From Rhodocollybia butyracea (Eukaryota > Basidiomycota > Agaricomycetes > Agaricales > Omphalotaceae): a stretch of DNA of 64,000 bases. The DNA lies in assembly GCA_015501585.1 (NCBI GenBank), contig JADNRY010000097.1, positions 146,821 to 210,820 on the forward strand, read 5' to 3'. The translations under genes and the position numbers were made by a program. The notes beneath the pieces are model-generated. The model had not been told where the DNA came from. It did no database searches and saw only the letters and a program-made list of their open reading frames with translations. Every line of letters starts with the position of its first letter. Within the stretch, counting starts at the first letter, position 1. Positions 1-11,516 of the stretch are shown piece after piece.

Positions 1-87
1 ATATCCACCTCCTTCCCTACCTTCCCTTTACCTTCCCTTCTCCTGCATGAACGCCTTTGTTGGCACACCCGGCGCTTGTAGTCTGGT

Positions 88-540
88 CTACCTGTCCAAG
101 ACAGAATCCTTTCGTCTTGGGAACAACGTAAGTGAAGTAGCCAAAGAGGAAGCCCCATACCTAGAGAGATAACCTTCGTCGCAGGTGTACCATGTACGTG
201 ATGATGATAGCGTTTTATCGGCAGTTCGATGCAGTGGTCGCGAGATTGAATGGCGATTGGGAAGATTGCACTGTTCACAGAATGAGTTTCTAAGCATACG
301 GAGTAGTCTTGGATGTGAACAAAAAGAGACACAGAGAGAAAGGACGTACTTGAAATCGACCGACGGCAGCAAGGATCTGATAAATATTCCAAAGTTAGTC
401 CAGTGGAGCACCGATATCAAGCACTTGAGCGCTGAGCTGTTTTTTTTTTCGTACTCGTGGCCGGCCAGAATATCGGCTACTTTGTCGTTGAGTTCCCTGG
501 ATGACCGAGAGCCTTTAAGCCCTCTCAAGCACCTGTACAC
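88..540 (-). other. Open exon-like stretch, unknown
   Basis: A 150-codon open stretch on the minus strand that does not begin with ATG; an acceptor-like CAG precedes it at about 541, so it may be an internal exon. The first 60 residues look protein-like, and a possible 42-nt in-phase intron (GTACGT to AAG) follows the motif LLPSVDFK. I recognise no family. It lies just before the decayed TRL1 copy and is not clearly present in the second copy of that block. It could be the remnant of another gene or a chance frame. Confidence 0.2.
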
Positions 541-879
541 AGTCTGGAGTCATACAAAATATCAAGGTGACTCAAGGAGAAGGAAAAGACAGATAGCGGA
601 GATAATTTCCGAGGCGAATTGGGTACCAACGAAAGTGTGATGTGAGCCAGTCCCCAGTGTACGTCGACACAGTAAGGCGAGCAGGAGACCATGATTCTGT
701 AATAGGCGCTCAGAAAATGAGCGCTTATCATATTGTCGCTTTTTGCTTTCAAACGAGCATGCAGGTCCGACGCGTACAATCGAAACTCTTTCTCGCCTGT
801 GACGGCGCGTCTTACGACGAACCTCGTTATGACTTGATCGACTGAAATTGGTCAGATTGGGACAGGTTCAAGTATTATC

Positions 880-2460
880 CTTGTTTGCTGGAGTATTTTC
901 TCGGTGGAAGAGGGAGGAAGAGGTCAAAGGATCGTAGTCGGAGGATATGATAAATTTTGTTGGTGCGTTTCGATATATCTTACAATCTGATTCCGAGTCA
1001 TTTCATTGATTAGTTGTTTTCTCTCAAAACACACGCAGCTGGCCATATGCATACACACTTCCATTATGGCTGTATCATCTTCATCGAAGCTCTCACTCCA
1101 GATACTCTTTTCATTACTTCGAAACACTGTGTTGGCCTCGTTGGAAACCCGGAGAAAAAATTCATTCACAGGCTGGAGAAGAGTGGCTTGTCGCAGGGAG
1201 AGGTTTCTGACGTGGTTGGAAGGGTCAAAACGGGATTTATCTTTCGAAAAGGATCCAAAGACCGAGCCTGTGGACGAAACGAGAAGGGAAGCAGACTTTC
1301 AGGAAAACTATCATCGTTCCTGTTGCTATACCTTGTTGTGGTGAGCACTACTAATCCTCCACGAGTTACATAAACGTTAAAATTTAAAACGTTAAAAGCC
1401 TTGACAGGCAAAACCTCCGTTGCAGTTGCTCTTGCGCACATTTTCAAGTTCGGACATACCTAGAACGATGATATACATGCCACAAAAAACCGCGCCGGTG
1501 TTCCTCAAGATCGTCGAGAATCCTCTCAAACCAAACCAAGTCGTATTCGCAGACAAGTACGTATCACGAATCACGATATCTCTTTTCTCTCGCTGAACAT
1601 CAACTTCTTTTCAGAAACAACCACCTAATCCAACACCACACCGCTCTCCACACCCTCTCCAGGAAACACACCCCTCCCATCCGTCTCCTCGCCCCAAACT
1701 GGTCTCTCGCGTCCCACTCACAAAGCACCATCCACCGCATATGCGCCGACCACGTCCTTGCCGGCGGAGGAAACCAGACTCTCACAGTCAACGCCGCTTC
1801 GCACAACCGCTCACACGAAGACGAGTTGTGCATGTTTATCATGCAGACCGAGGATCTTGCGTCGGAGGAGGTTGATGGGCTCATCGAGATGGAGCTGCAA
1901 CAGAGTTTCAAGGCGGCTGTTGGGGCTGTTGATGGGGTTCACAGGGAGCTGGGGCTGCGCATCTGAAACAAGCGAAACGTGTTAGTAGACGCCCTCATAT
2001 TACTGTGCATGAGAAGGGCCTGTGGGAGAGGTGTATGGAGATACATGCCTCAGTGCGGCCGCCGATGTTCAAGATGGAGCTGAAGTGGGTTGGGTGAAAT
2101 GAGAGGATCATGGCGGTTGTGGTAGAGGGGATCAGGGTTTCGGAGTCGGGTGAGAGTTCGAGATTGCGAGTTTAGATGTAGGCGCGGACAAGGGTAAGGG
2201 TCAGGATGAGTATGAGTTACAGATGCGTAATGAGTTTGTTGCGAAGCTTGGGGAGGAGGACGCGGTTGCATATTACTATTGAGACGAGGGACGGCAAGGT
2301 ATCACCCGTCAAAGCGAAGGAGATGGAGGCAGCGGAGGGGAGGGGGCAGGGAAAGGTGAAGGTGAAGGGGATAGAGACAGCTGAAATACCTCGGGTCGTG
2401 GTGGTGCGGGGACGGATAAAGGGGTTGATGGGGATAGGTGTATCTTGGGTGTATCAAACT
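880..2460 (+). pseudogene. TRL1: Decayed tRNA ligase (TRL1-like), copy A
   Basis: Remnants of all three domains of fungal tRNA ligase appear in the right order, in several frames. About 930-965 resembles the motif before the ligase active site (IVVGGYDKF). About 1070-1200 reads IIFIEALTPDTLFITSKH, typical of the ligase domain. The kinase domain is at about 1460-1970: VVFADK, a GTACGT...CAG intron (1556-1614), NNHLIQHHTALHTL, NWSLASHSQSTIHRICADH and HEDELCMFIMQ. A frameshift near 1970 moves to GLWERCMEIHA, and the cyclic phosphodiesterase end (RTRLHITIETRDGKVSPVKA, then VVVRGRIKGLMG) lies in a third frame at about 2255-2440. Stops and shifts make it non-functional. In a living gene the protein would heal tRNA halves after intron removal and splice HAC1-type mRNA. 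A second copy of part of it lies at about 9830-10330. Confidence 0.65.
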
Positions 2461-2589
2461 TGTTTGTTCGTTCGTTCGAATTCCCCCTCTATGTACGGTA
2501 CAACTATGCACCAATTTAATTTAATAGAACCTAGGCTTTCTAGTTTATCTTTGAGTGGTAAGGTCCAGCCTTTTACAATTAAACATTAC

Positions 2590-3055
2590 TCCGGAGTAGG
2601 TCGAGGTAAGTGTTTGCTCTCGTTGTTATAACAGTCATCTATTTTGTGACTCTACAACTGATATGTTCAGTTGTTCCCGCCAGCTTTCTTCCTCGCCTCG
2701 TTACCGACACTTATCCTGGTCTCACAGGTGTACTTCCCCATGATTCCCATAGTAACACTGTTGAAGAGTTAGTCTCGCAGATGAATCATCGAGGGACGTC
2801 AATGCTGGTTTTGGCTACGGTTCCGATTATAAGGGATATTGAAAGGAATATTGGATCGAGGGTACGGCAGGAATTATGCAAGGGTATGCGAGGTGAGCGA
2901 TGAAATCCTCTCAGTCCTTTAGTTTGTTCTCCCTGACTAGCTCTAAATCGATCCTCCTTCGCTCCTCCATCCCTCTCTTCATCAGTCTGGCAAATAATAC
3001 CACCCCTGCGAATTCGTCTGTCATCGAAACTCCTCTTTTCGTCCTTACAAGCTAT
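2590..3055 (+). pseudogene. Unidentified duplicated segment, copy A
   Basis: This stretch aligns over several hundred bases with about 10370-10870, sharing blocks around TGTTCAGTT, CAGGTGTACTTCCCCA, GGGATATTGAAA and TGGCAAATAATA. In one frame it reads a hydrophobic run (ASLPTLILVSQVYFPMIPIV), suggesting a membrane segment, but no copy keeps a long open frame. The order after TRL1 remnants and before a VGSVELP-encoding remnant is the same in both copies. The original gene is not recognised. Confidence 0.4.
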
Positions 3056-3059
3056 TCTG

Positions 3060-3351
3060 GATGTTAGTAGCCATAGTAGCCAGCCAGAATGTAAAGATCA
3101 AGTCTTCAATGATAAGCCGTTGTGTATTCACATCCCTCTGTGTTCTATTTCTAACTATCGATTTTTGGTCTCTCTCTTATACTGACAAGTTATCTGAGCG
3201 TGCTCAAGCACGACTAGTCACTATACGAGACTTGTTTCCTTTTGCTACGACACTAGTAGGTAGTGTCGAATTGCCTATCATTGTGTACTTTCATGTGAAC
3301 TTTTTCAAATTCATTGCTCGAAGAAGGGAGTACAAAGTAAAACTGTCTTAA
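3060..3351 (+). pseudogene. Decayed 3' end of small secreted protein gene, copy A
   Basis: At 3244-3285 the sequence encodes VGSVELPIIV, nearly identical at DNA level to the last exon of the gene at 11517-12174 (VGSVELPVTL). The rest of the 96-codon open frame shows only weak resemblance and lacks the signal peptide and the ARRDV-type exon. It ends at a stop at 3351. Best read as the eroded counterpart of that gene within the duplicated block. Confidence 0.4.
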
Positions 3352-3403
3352 GAAGTAGCAAACTAGCAATTGCAATTGCCATTAGTCAAATCCCGAAAGA
3401 AAT

Positions 3404-4653
3404 TTACACAGTGAGTGTAATAAAGTATCCAAGATTAAATGGGGCGGTGATCATGGTTAGCCCTACAAGGAGGATTTATTGATTATGTTAAAAAACCTGG
3501 ATCAGGAAATGACTTACAAAGGTCGACAGAAGTGCCAACTCTGAATGAAGCGTTATAGAGGGTCAACCCGTGAATTGGACCGGCGAGCTTTAAAGTTATC
3601 AGCATGGCCACAGAAACAGTGTCAACTAAGGTGTTGAACTTACTTGTGAAAACCTCATACTAGGAACATCGTACCTCCTGCCCATCTCCTGGCCAATAAA
3701 TGTGTCTTTATATATGGCTCTAAAAACAATAGGATTCCGCCCATCTGGTCCTATCATGTTAATATTGTCTACATATTCAATGTGGTCTAAAGATGCCCAG
3801 GTGAAAATGTATTCCTGCAGCGTAGTGGATGATAAACATACAGGAGTAATTGCCATTCCCAACTTCAGAATCATATGTCACCGGATTGTGAATCCCTTCC
3901 GGAGAGTTTCCAAAGTTCATCTCAAAGAACACCTCGTTGTGAGTGATACCTGAATGTACTATTACCACAGTAACTTCTTCTGATTCTGCGTGACGGTAGG
4001 CATATACGTCCACGGTCCAAGTGTGACCAGCGTGGTTAAGCGTCTGTCTTAAGCTGTAAATTATTCAGCATTCAGCAATACAAACATATGGAAAACGTTT
4101 ACTGGATGAAGCCCCTGGTGCCAAGGGGTGGAGTGAGGTGTCGCTCAAGACGACTGATAAAGGAAATGAGAGTGTATTACGTGAAAGATAAATTGGAATG
4201 ACATACGACGGTTCGTCCGTAGCTGCCTCGACATGATCACTAGCATTGAGAAATAATAAGGTGATGGCAAAGGCCTTCCAAGAGCGACACGACATACCTG
4301 GTGATCTCAACTACGTTGGCACACCTACACAAAAATATACAGGTCAGGAATGCTCATGAAACATACAGTAAAGCCATACAATTTTGCCAATGTTTTGTCT
4401 GACATGACAGCTTTCATGAAGGCATCGCGCGAGTGTGCATTTTCCATCACAGCTTTCCGGATGGCGTCGTTTGACTTGTCCAACTGTGTGCCAGCCTTGA
4501 GAGCCTTTACGAGGGTAGCAACATGTTGCAAATTGGCCACGTTGTTCTCTGCATTGTCACTGCCGGTGAAACAGTTGTAGAATGAATATAAGAAGAAGTT
4601 GTGGGGAAGACAACGTACGCAGGGGCGGCAACCTTTGTATCACTGGGGAGCAT
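3404..4653 (-). CDS. Uncharacterised multi-exon protein (about 270 aa)
   Basis: Eight exons join in phase to a protein of about 270 residues. The start MLPSDTKVAAPA is at 4653 (exon 4619-4653), followed by a 59-bp intron. Exon 2 begins DNAENNVANLQHVATLVKAL and is helical with Lys/Ala-rich heptads. Later exons read CANVVEITS, DHVEAATDEPS, HTWTVDVYAYRHAESEE, EEYIFTWASLDHIEYVDN and MGRRYDVPSMRF, and the last reads WLTMITAPFNLGYFITLTV before the stop at 3404-3406. Introns are 45-70 bp; one (after NPVTYDSE) needs a weak GTTGGG donor. No signal peptide, no clear transmembrane segment apart from the hydrophobic C-terminal end, and no family I recognise. The N-terminal half is helical and the middle looks beta-rich. 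The model is supported by phase agreement at most junctions and by the absence of internal stops. Function unknown. Confidence 0.6.
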
Positions 4654-4859
4654 GAAGATGAGCAAATTGCGCAGTGACACCGGGGAGAACGCACGAAAGC
4701 AAGTTAGTGTTCGAAGAAGACATTTGATTGAGATAAACTTGAAGTGAAGAGTTGGGGTGAAGAGTGGTGGGGCAAGAGGGATGGATTTTAAGTAAAACGC
4801 TCTTGACATCGCTTCTCAAAAACGAAACCCCAGAATTTTTCACATGTAGGTAACTGTAC

Positions 4860-5842
4860 GTTCATCATACGCCATTTATCGCCAATACTGTATGTCGGAG
4901 ATCCTAAGATAGCTTACCTTGGTTGTAACAATGCCTTCCTGGTAATGGTATTTTCTATTCGCTTCTTCCTCTGTAGACTGTTATGAAATAATTATTTTTG
5001 GTCGCTTTTGCCTGCAGGAATGAGTGAAAAAATTGCGCCACATTGCCCCGAATTAGTGAAGATATCAAAGGATATCAATTGATTATCCACCGCTCTGAGT
5101 GGTTTCCCACATGAAGTCACACAACGCTCGGACAGAACCATAGTACTTAATTACATGCATTTCGATATCTAGTGAGATACGAAATCGACACAATACGATT
5201 ATTTCACTGATGGGTATGTCATGGGTCAGGCCTATCTGCTAAACTTGTTTACGAGTTTATAAGTGATGTGTAGACGTACAAGCAGCGTGGATAGGAACTG
5301 ACATATAAGTAGTATGTCTAGTTCAACAGGTCTCATGATTCAATCGGGTCTTCACGAAGGCTAGCTAGCATGCCTACCGAACAAGAAATGACCCAATGAT
5401 GTCCATGACCCCAAAAATGCCCAAAAAACAAAGGCTTGTCTTAGGAACCGATTCAGAGGAGTAATACGAGTTTTACGACGGCAACTTGGAACTCTGTGAA
5501 AATTTGATGCAGCGATACCGTTGACACCGCCACCAAAACCATCCCACTATACCTCACTCGCAGTCTTCCGTTTGGATTTACTTTAACAGCCGACCATGGA
5601 TTCGACTATGGACTCCATTCGCAGAGCTAGAAGAGCTGGGACTTGAGCTTGAGCTTGATGTTCCATGGAGTCTGGAGAGCTTCTTGGATCCGATCCATAT
5701 ACTTATTTTGTCTTATGGAATCATTGTCATTGAGGGTGGCGGTGGCGAAGAGAGGCTTTCAACAGACAAATACGCCGTCAACGACGTAATCATGGGAGAG
5801 GATGAAAGGAATATGTCATTTACAATGTAAGTAGAAATATCC
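4860..5842. other. Intergenic stretch, no gene seen
   Basis: AT-rich sequence with short frames only. A GA-rich run of gctt/gagctt around 5645-5670 and a possible short frame from the ATG at 5595 lead nowhere. The last nine bases (5834-5842) are the left target duplication of the following element. Confidence 0.4.
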
Positions 5843-6996
5843 GGATAAAACTATTGAGAAACCCCAACTCACATGGAAACCCATCAGAGAAACCCTTTGA
5901 CTATGCAGGAGCCCATGATTGTTGCGGCCAGACCCCGGATTAGTAATACCGGGCACCGAATTAGTGCCATCAATTTTGCGAAGTCGTTGCGAAGAGTAAA
6001 AGGAGATGAAAGTGAGCGGCGCCGCTGACGATGAATGAGATAGAGCCTGGTAGAGCTGACCTTGTACCTGTCTGTTAACCCGTAATCAAACATTCTTCGC
6101 GGCATAGAGAATCAGCAAAGCAATTAACCAATCGCCCTGGATCAAAAGTACGACTCGGATGCTCAAAACAAGTATGAATTGGGTAAAAAGATCATTGGGA
6201 TATTCATCTCATTCAGCTTTGCAGTCTTGTCAAATGGCATTTCATCTTGAATAACTTGAAGAGTGCAGAGAGGTTGAATAAAATGCCTTCCTGCCAATGA
6301 ACATTAATGCAGTGACGCTTGTAGTACTACTAGTAGTATTAATACATGCCCATAACTCTTATATGGCATGATAGCCAATGAATAAGTACAAATAAGTATA
6401 CAGGCTCAAAATGGTTACTATTCCGAGTCTGTATAGGGCTAATTGTCGAGAAGCGACAAGATATTTTCACAGATTTGCAGCGATTCATGGACTCCGAGTC
6501 GCCTGGGTCCTGAACTGCGCAAGAACTGCGTTCCCCGAGATTTTTCGACTCGTAAGATCGCAAGTGAAATGTTGCCATTGACTCAATGATTGTATAGCTG
6601 AAAACTTCAAGTTTCAATCTGTCAGCGGAGACTCACAGAATGACACAGTGCAGCTTCTCGGACACTGATTTTTTTGAGTTATATTTCGTGTACATAGTAT
6701 AAGTATGTACTACAAAGTTTTCTCTGAGCTCTCTGCTTTTGTCAAGAGCTACTATCTGTAAGGTTCCCAAGTCTTCGTGTTGTCAGTAAGTCCCAGTGTA
6801 TTCTGGGCCTTCTAGGCCGCCGCGACTAACTCTCGCGTCGAAGGTTGTCGGACTAGCGCTAGACAAGCGCTAGAAGCGCACGGCCGGTCACCGGCCGGCT
6901 ACCAGAAACCCCATCAGTCTTTTCGAGAGGGTTTCCGGAGCAACCCTGGGTTTCTGCAAAAATTGGGGTTTCTCAGTAGTTTTATCCGAAATATCC
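5834..6996. mobile_element. Non-autonomous DNA transposon with TIRs and 9-bp TSD
   Basis: An inverted repeat bounds a 1145-bp segment (5843-6987). The left end reads GGATAAAACTATTGAGAAAC and continues CCCCAA; the right end, read on the other strand, matches with one change over about 25 bp. Both ends are flanked directly by GAAATATCC (5834-5842 and 6988-6996), a perfect 9-bp target site duplication. Subterminal GAAACCC motifs recur inside both ends. Only short frames are inside and no transposase is visible, so it is a MITE-like or deletion derivative. A 9-bp duplication is usual for Mutator-like (MULE) elements; if the outer G is chance, an 8-bp duplication would suggest hAT. Superfamily is therefore an inference; the insertion structure is seen directly. 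Confidence 0.8.
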
Positions 6997-8800
6997 GGCA
7001 ATGTGATATTCGAAAGACGAAACAGAAGCAGCAAAAGAGTCAACCGCCACGCCTATACTATTCATGATGAAATCCCGTAAAAATGTGGGAGAGCGGAGCG
7101 AACATTGGGGGCATTACCTATGCGGACGTTGAGCTCACGTGGAGTTAGATGAGGCCGTTGTGGTAGATGTACAGGGTTCCTCGAAACAACCGGTGATCAG
7201 TAGTGGTTCTTGCAGAGCCATCACCCTAGCAGACAAAGGTCTAGCATGATTCATTCTAGTTCGAGGTCTCAACCCATAGCAAGGGGGCAAAGGTGCGATC
7301 GGGTCATCCCAATCATCCCGATAGGAAGCAGACCCCAGCAGTAGACCCATCATCGAATCTACTCGTGTGGTTATCCCTTTGGACGACCAAGTGGCAGATT
7401 GGAGCTGAGCCGATCAGCAGAGGAGAAGTGAAAAAACTGGTTTTCGATTGAGTATGTATACCCGTCAAGTTGAACTTGTCTAGGTGAGGCGTCTTTGACG
7501 GATCTTGAGGATACGCCATCCAAATTGGTTAGTATCGCAGAAAGCGGTGACGAAGGAAACACGTATGTTCGCCTCCTAGTACCGCTAGCTCAATTAATGA
7601 TAAATTCGACGTATGTAAGTGATGCAGGCAAGGGGTATAGATCCGAAGAAGGTTCCCAAATCGCCAAGATTCCTGCACATGGTTGGTAAAAACGAGGAGT
7701 TCCACTGTCCCATCAAACAACAAGGGAATTGCGGGATATCGCAGAGGTAAGGGAATGGCCTTCCGGCGACGTCGACATTCATGGATGCCAACCAGAAGAT
7801 GAAGCAGACACAACAAAAGAGGTTCAAACTGCCGCAGCTACTGTTCATACTGTTCATGTCGAAATCCCGTAAAAATAAAAAAATGGGGAGAGGGGACATC
7901 GTTAGTACTGGCCGCCCGGGCTTTGAGCTTATGTTGGCGTGGACCAAGATGAGGTTATCAGTGTAGGCTCAAGACGGTAACACAACAGGTAACGCGGTCG
8001 ATATCCGACATCTACTTGCATCGTGGACAACCAGGATAGAAGATGGTCAGCGGAATTTCGGTTGTGGATGACCAGTTGAAACGTTGACCAGTGACTATCA
8101 AGTCTGAGTCAAAGAGGTGTCTGTTGAGGAAAGTGGTGGTGCTAGGGCAAGTAAGTGTTCGAGAGGTTACCGAAGTTAAGCTATCCAATTCGATGGCCAT
8201 GAAAAAAACACGTACATTTACTTCCTAGTACTACTGGCTCAACAGACGCATTGATGCTTGTACTATACTAGCCCAAAGACCCAACAGAATCACTCGGCGT
8301 TCCCATTGCGGCGCCGTTGGTGAAGCCAACATGAATGCCGTCCACGAAAGCTGCTCAGATTCCACTCCATACGCGTCCAAAGGGATAAATTGAAAGATGT
8401 CGATGATGCTTCACTAGAGGTCAGATCGTCAAAGTTGCGGTATGTTACATGTTATCCTTCGAAAGTCATTGAAGGACCGAAGCAAAGTCAATGGTTTGAT
8501 TAATCCAGTTTGTTAATGCTTGGAAACTCCGAGCTGAAAGGAGAGGAGAGGGCGTGGTCGAATGTTCATGAGGTTATCCAAATCAGTCAGTATCTTGGCA
8601 TGTAACTACAAAAGAGATATGGATGTCCGCCTTGCCATGCGTCGACGTTAATGCAAATGGTATAAGCAGTCGGTAAGCGAGGAGAGAGGCGACGAGCCAA
8701 TTCAAAAGAGGGAGAGATAAGCGCCGTGAACTTTGAAGTAAGTATGGTGCATACAATTTTGTTCTTGGTGAATTGTGAATTCCCGTACTGGCACACGTCT
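6997..8800. other. Gene-poor stretch with diverged internal duplications
   Basis: No intact gene. Two short related segments are visible: about 7055-7100 and 7848-7900 share ATTCATG..GAAATCCCGTAAAAAT, and about 7560-7605 resembles 8208-8250 (CACGTA..TTCGCCTCCTAGTAC..CTGGCTCAA). Minus-strand frames (7529-7816, 8012-8200) are protein-like in places but show no family and no splice pattern I can close. Probably old tandem duplicates of a lost minus-strand gene. Confidence 0.3.
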
Positions 8801-8820
8801 GGTATCCTATTCGGCCATTT

Positions 8821-9310
8821 TTAGTGAGGTATTGGTGACTTCGGGAGAAGGATAGCGAGGAGTGAGTTATAAACGAGTGGGAAATTGATACGAGCTGCTT
8901 TCGGTACGTTTTCGGTGGTGGAGTCAACACAGGAGATAGGAAGGAGGACAAAGCTGTTATTTTTGGAGGAGTACATAGAAAGAACGATCGCGGTGGTAAC
9001 AAAGCTGACACCGATACCGGCTATGAGTCTACAAGCAATTATAGTTGGACCACGACCATACCATTCAGCCAATTCACTGGAGAAGAGAGCGCCGACTCAG
9101 AATGTTCCGCTGAAAGCATATGCGTTGTGTGGTCTGCTGAGTGCGGCTGAGCTGACGCAGGACCTTGGATGGATTGGTAAAATACGACGTACCTGACATT
9201 GTTGACATACCACAACCGACGTACCATCCAGCCATATCGCTGGTAAAATAACTTGCCGCTGAAAGGATAGAGACTGAGTTTAGTTCAATCGACCTGGCAG
9301 GTCCGTCCAC
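8821..9310 (-). pseudogene. Sugar-transporter-like (MFS) remnant
   Basis: The minus strand reads SDMAGWYVGCGMSTMSG, a GTACGT...CAG intron, then an exon containing an in-frame stop followed by VGALFSSELAEWYGRGPTII and ACRLIAGIGVSFVTTAIVLS. The pattern of a glycine-rich helix, an acidic-Arg loop (AEWYGRGPTII) and another hydrophobic helix resembles the helix 2-3 loop of MFS sugar transporters (G-x-x-x-D-x-x-GRR). The stop before VGALF and loss of all other helices mean it is broken. Assignment to the sugar-porter subgroup is tentative. Confidence 0.4.
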
Positions 9311-9499
9311 AAGAATTTCGAGGCACCATTAAATAAACTGATAGATGTTATAAGAAGATACCGATAGCCAAAGAAGATGAGACAGAAACAGGAAGCAAAA
9401 GAGAAAGACATCACATAATTTTTATCGATGTTACGCTGTAGAATGTGAAAGCCTCGTCAGATAGAAGAGATGAATGTATGATAGGCGCTTAAATCACTC

Positions 9500-10330
9500 C
9501 CTTTGCACTTGCTAGCTCCCGCATGCAGGCCTCAGGCCGGGATTTCCGAGGCGAACTGGACACCAACAAGGGATTATGTCGATATATCAATACCAGGCGC
9601 TCATATAACGAGCGCTTATCATATTCTCGCCTTTTATTTACCACTCGCTTTTCAACGTGTGGGTCCAACGTGTACATAACTCTTTCCCGCCTGTTGCAGC
9701 GGGTCTTTCGACGAGCCTCATTCTGCCTTGATCGACTTGAACAGGAAATCTCTGAAATTGGTCAATTCGAAACGAGTTTCAAGTACTATCCTCGTTTTCG
9801 ACGCTTGCCGGGGTGTTTCCTCGATGCAAGTGGGAGGAAGAGGAAAAGGTCAAAGGGATTGTAGTCAGAGGGTATGACAAACCTTGTAATATATCCTTTG
9901 ACTATACCTTCACTGATATCGAACGGTTGGATCATCTTCATCGTAGTTCTTACTCCAGATACTAAGCTTATTACTTCAAAACTCTCTGTTGGACCCATTG
10001 GAAACTCGAAGAGAAGCCAAGTGCGGTCTCGCGAAGAGCTGCGAAGGTATTTGGATAGTAAAGGTCGCACTGGAACCAACCTTGGGAAAGCTATAACTGG
10101 ATGTCGGCGGACAGCGGTAGCTGAAGCGAAGTACGTCACTGCCTATGTATACTAGATCTGTAGTTGTTCTTAATGATTTCACCACAGCTCTGCGACGACT
10201 CTTTCGACAGACACTTTCTTGCCTACGCCGCTCTCCATTTCCATGGTCTCAACGCTCTAAACACCCGGACTAAAGCCCACAACGCCCCAATCCCTTATTA
10301 ACAGAGGCCTTCCAACACATCATTCAGGAA
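9500..10330 (+). pseudogene. TRL1: Decayed tRNA ligase (TRL1-like) ligase domain, copy B
   Basis: Aligns at DNA level with about 630-1200. Near 9860 it keeps GIVVRGYDK across a frame change, then GWIIFIVVLTPDTKLITSKL at about 9920-9980. REELRRYLDSKGRT and RRTAVAE follow to about 10125, an intron-like gap, then LCDDSFDRHFLAYAALHFHG with LNALNTRT at about 10194-10280. TAVAE-LCDDSFE plus HLHGLN is the signature of the fungal tRNA ligase adenylyltransferase domain. The kinase and phosphodiesterase domains present in copy A are missing here. Frame changes and stops show it is not coding. Confidence 0.6.
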
Positions 10331-10369
10331 GTGTAGTCTTGATGGGCGTTTTGCTCTCATCACCATAAC

Positions 10370-10870
10370 ACGGTCATTTATTTCGCGACTCTACGGCTAA
10401 TATGTTCAGTTCTCCTTGCCAGGCTTCTTCCTTACCAACCCGTATCCTAGTCTTTTTACATCTTCGCCTCGCAACTACCTCGCAGGTGTACTTCCCCAAT
10501 TATTCTTGTAGCAACGCTGTTGAAGTTGAGGTTATAGTCTCGCGTGGATCTTTGACGGACGTCAGTCTTTGTTTCACCTACGGTTCTGGATACAGGGGAT
10601 ATTGAAAATTGGGCTGAGGGGACAAAAGAACGTTGTGCGGAAGTACTATTCGAGGTAAGTTCTACTCTCGCTCCTTGAATTTGCTCTCGCCAATCATTAA
10701 TCAACGTTCAACTCTAGATCCATCTTCCTTCGCTCCTCCGTCCCACTTCCGTCCCTCTCTTTTTCTTCATCCGACAATTTGGCAATAATGATAGCAACCC
10801 TGCGAACTCGTCTGTCACCATCCCAACCGTGTTAAACAGCCTTACAAGCTGCCCTGGACGTTGCAAAAGT
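10370..10870 (+). pseudogene. Unidentified duplicated segment, copy B
   Basis: Counterpart of about 2590-3055, with shared blocks such as GCAGGTGTACTTCCCCAATTATTC, GGGGATATTGAAAAT and GCGAACTCGTCTGTCA. No long open frame. It sits between the TRL1 remnant and the secreted protein gene, as in copy A. Confidence 0.4.
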
Positions 10871-11371
10871 ACACGCTCACACCGGTTGCCTCGAAAGCAC
10901 GTAGTACTGCTTACATTCCTCAAGTTACAGTCTGCTCAAGGTCAACTATCTGCTTACAAGGCTTGGTTGCTTTTCCTTTCGTAGAACACAGGCATTCCCT
11001 GTTATTTTCGTTATCAGCGACCAGCGGAAGAGAATGAAATAATAAATTTCTCCCGCGACAACATTGTTCAGGTACATTATCTCCCATTCAAAGGCTCATA
11101 ATTGGCCGAATAAATTTAGTTTCTATTCTGAATATCGATACATCCGGAATCATTGATTGCCAACCGCTTCATTACGGAGACCGTTCGCCGTCGGTCATTG
11201 ATTCCAGCCAAATGAACGGGGTTCGATAACCGTTGTTGGGACTGAAGGACGATGGGCTCAAGCCGAAACACCACAGTTCGGGAGGTTCGCCTATTTTTAA
11301 CCTGGTTTCAGCGGCAAGTCATCCGAGTGTGATAACGAGGTTGAAACAAGGTCAGTGGTGAGCCTGCAAAG

Positions 11372-11379
11372 TATAAAAG
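11372..11379 (+). promoter_or_regulatory. TATA box of secreted protein gene
   Basis: TATAAAAG lies 138 bp before the ATG at 11517 and before a likely 5' leader intron (AG|GTAAGT-like sequence near 11449, acceptor before 11500). Good consensus; no other TATA nearby. Confidence 0.5.
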
Positions 11380-11516
11380 GACACAAAGACGAGGCTTGAT
11401 AAGTATCACCTTCAGTCCTTTATTTCCCCTTCACTTCTCCTACTCCAGTAAGTACCGCTATCTCCTACTTTCCTGTACACATCGCTAATCAAGCCTCCCA
11501 CCAAAAGCCCTTGAAG

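Noticed and set aside
924..1169. Minus-strand frame with RVSNEANTVFRSNEKSIWSE as a conserved gene
   Set aside because: The copy at about 9990-10010 has a stop in this frame, while the plus-strand frame matches tRNA ligase in both copies.
1006..1344. Overlapping plus-strand frames near 1006-1373 as independent genes
   Set aside because: They are pieces of the TRL1 remnant in two frames, shown by the match to 9920-10130.
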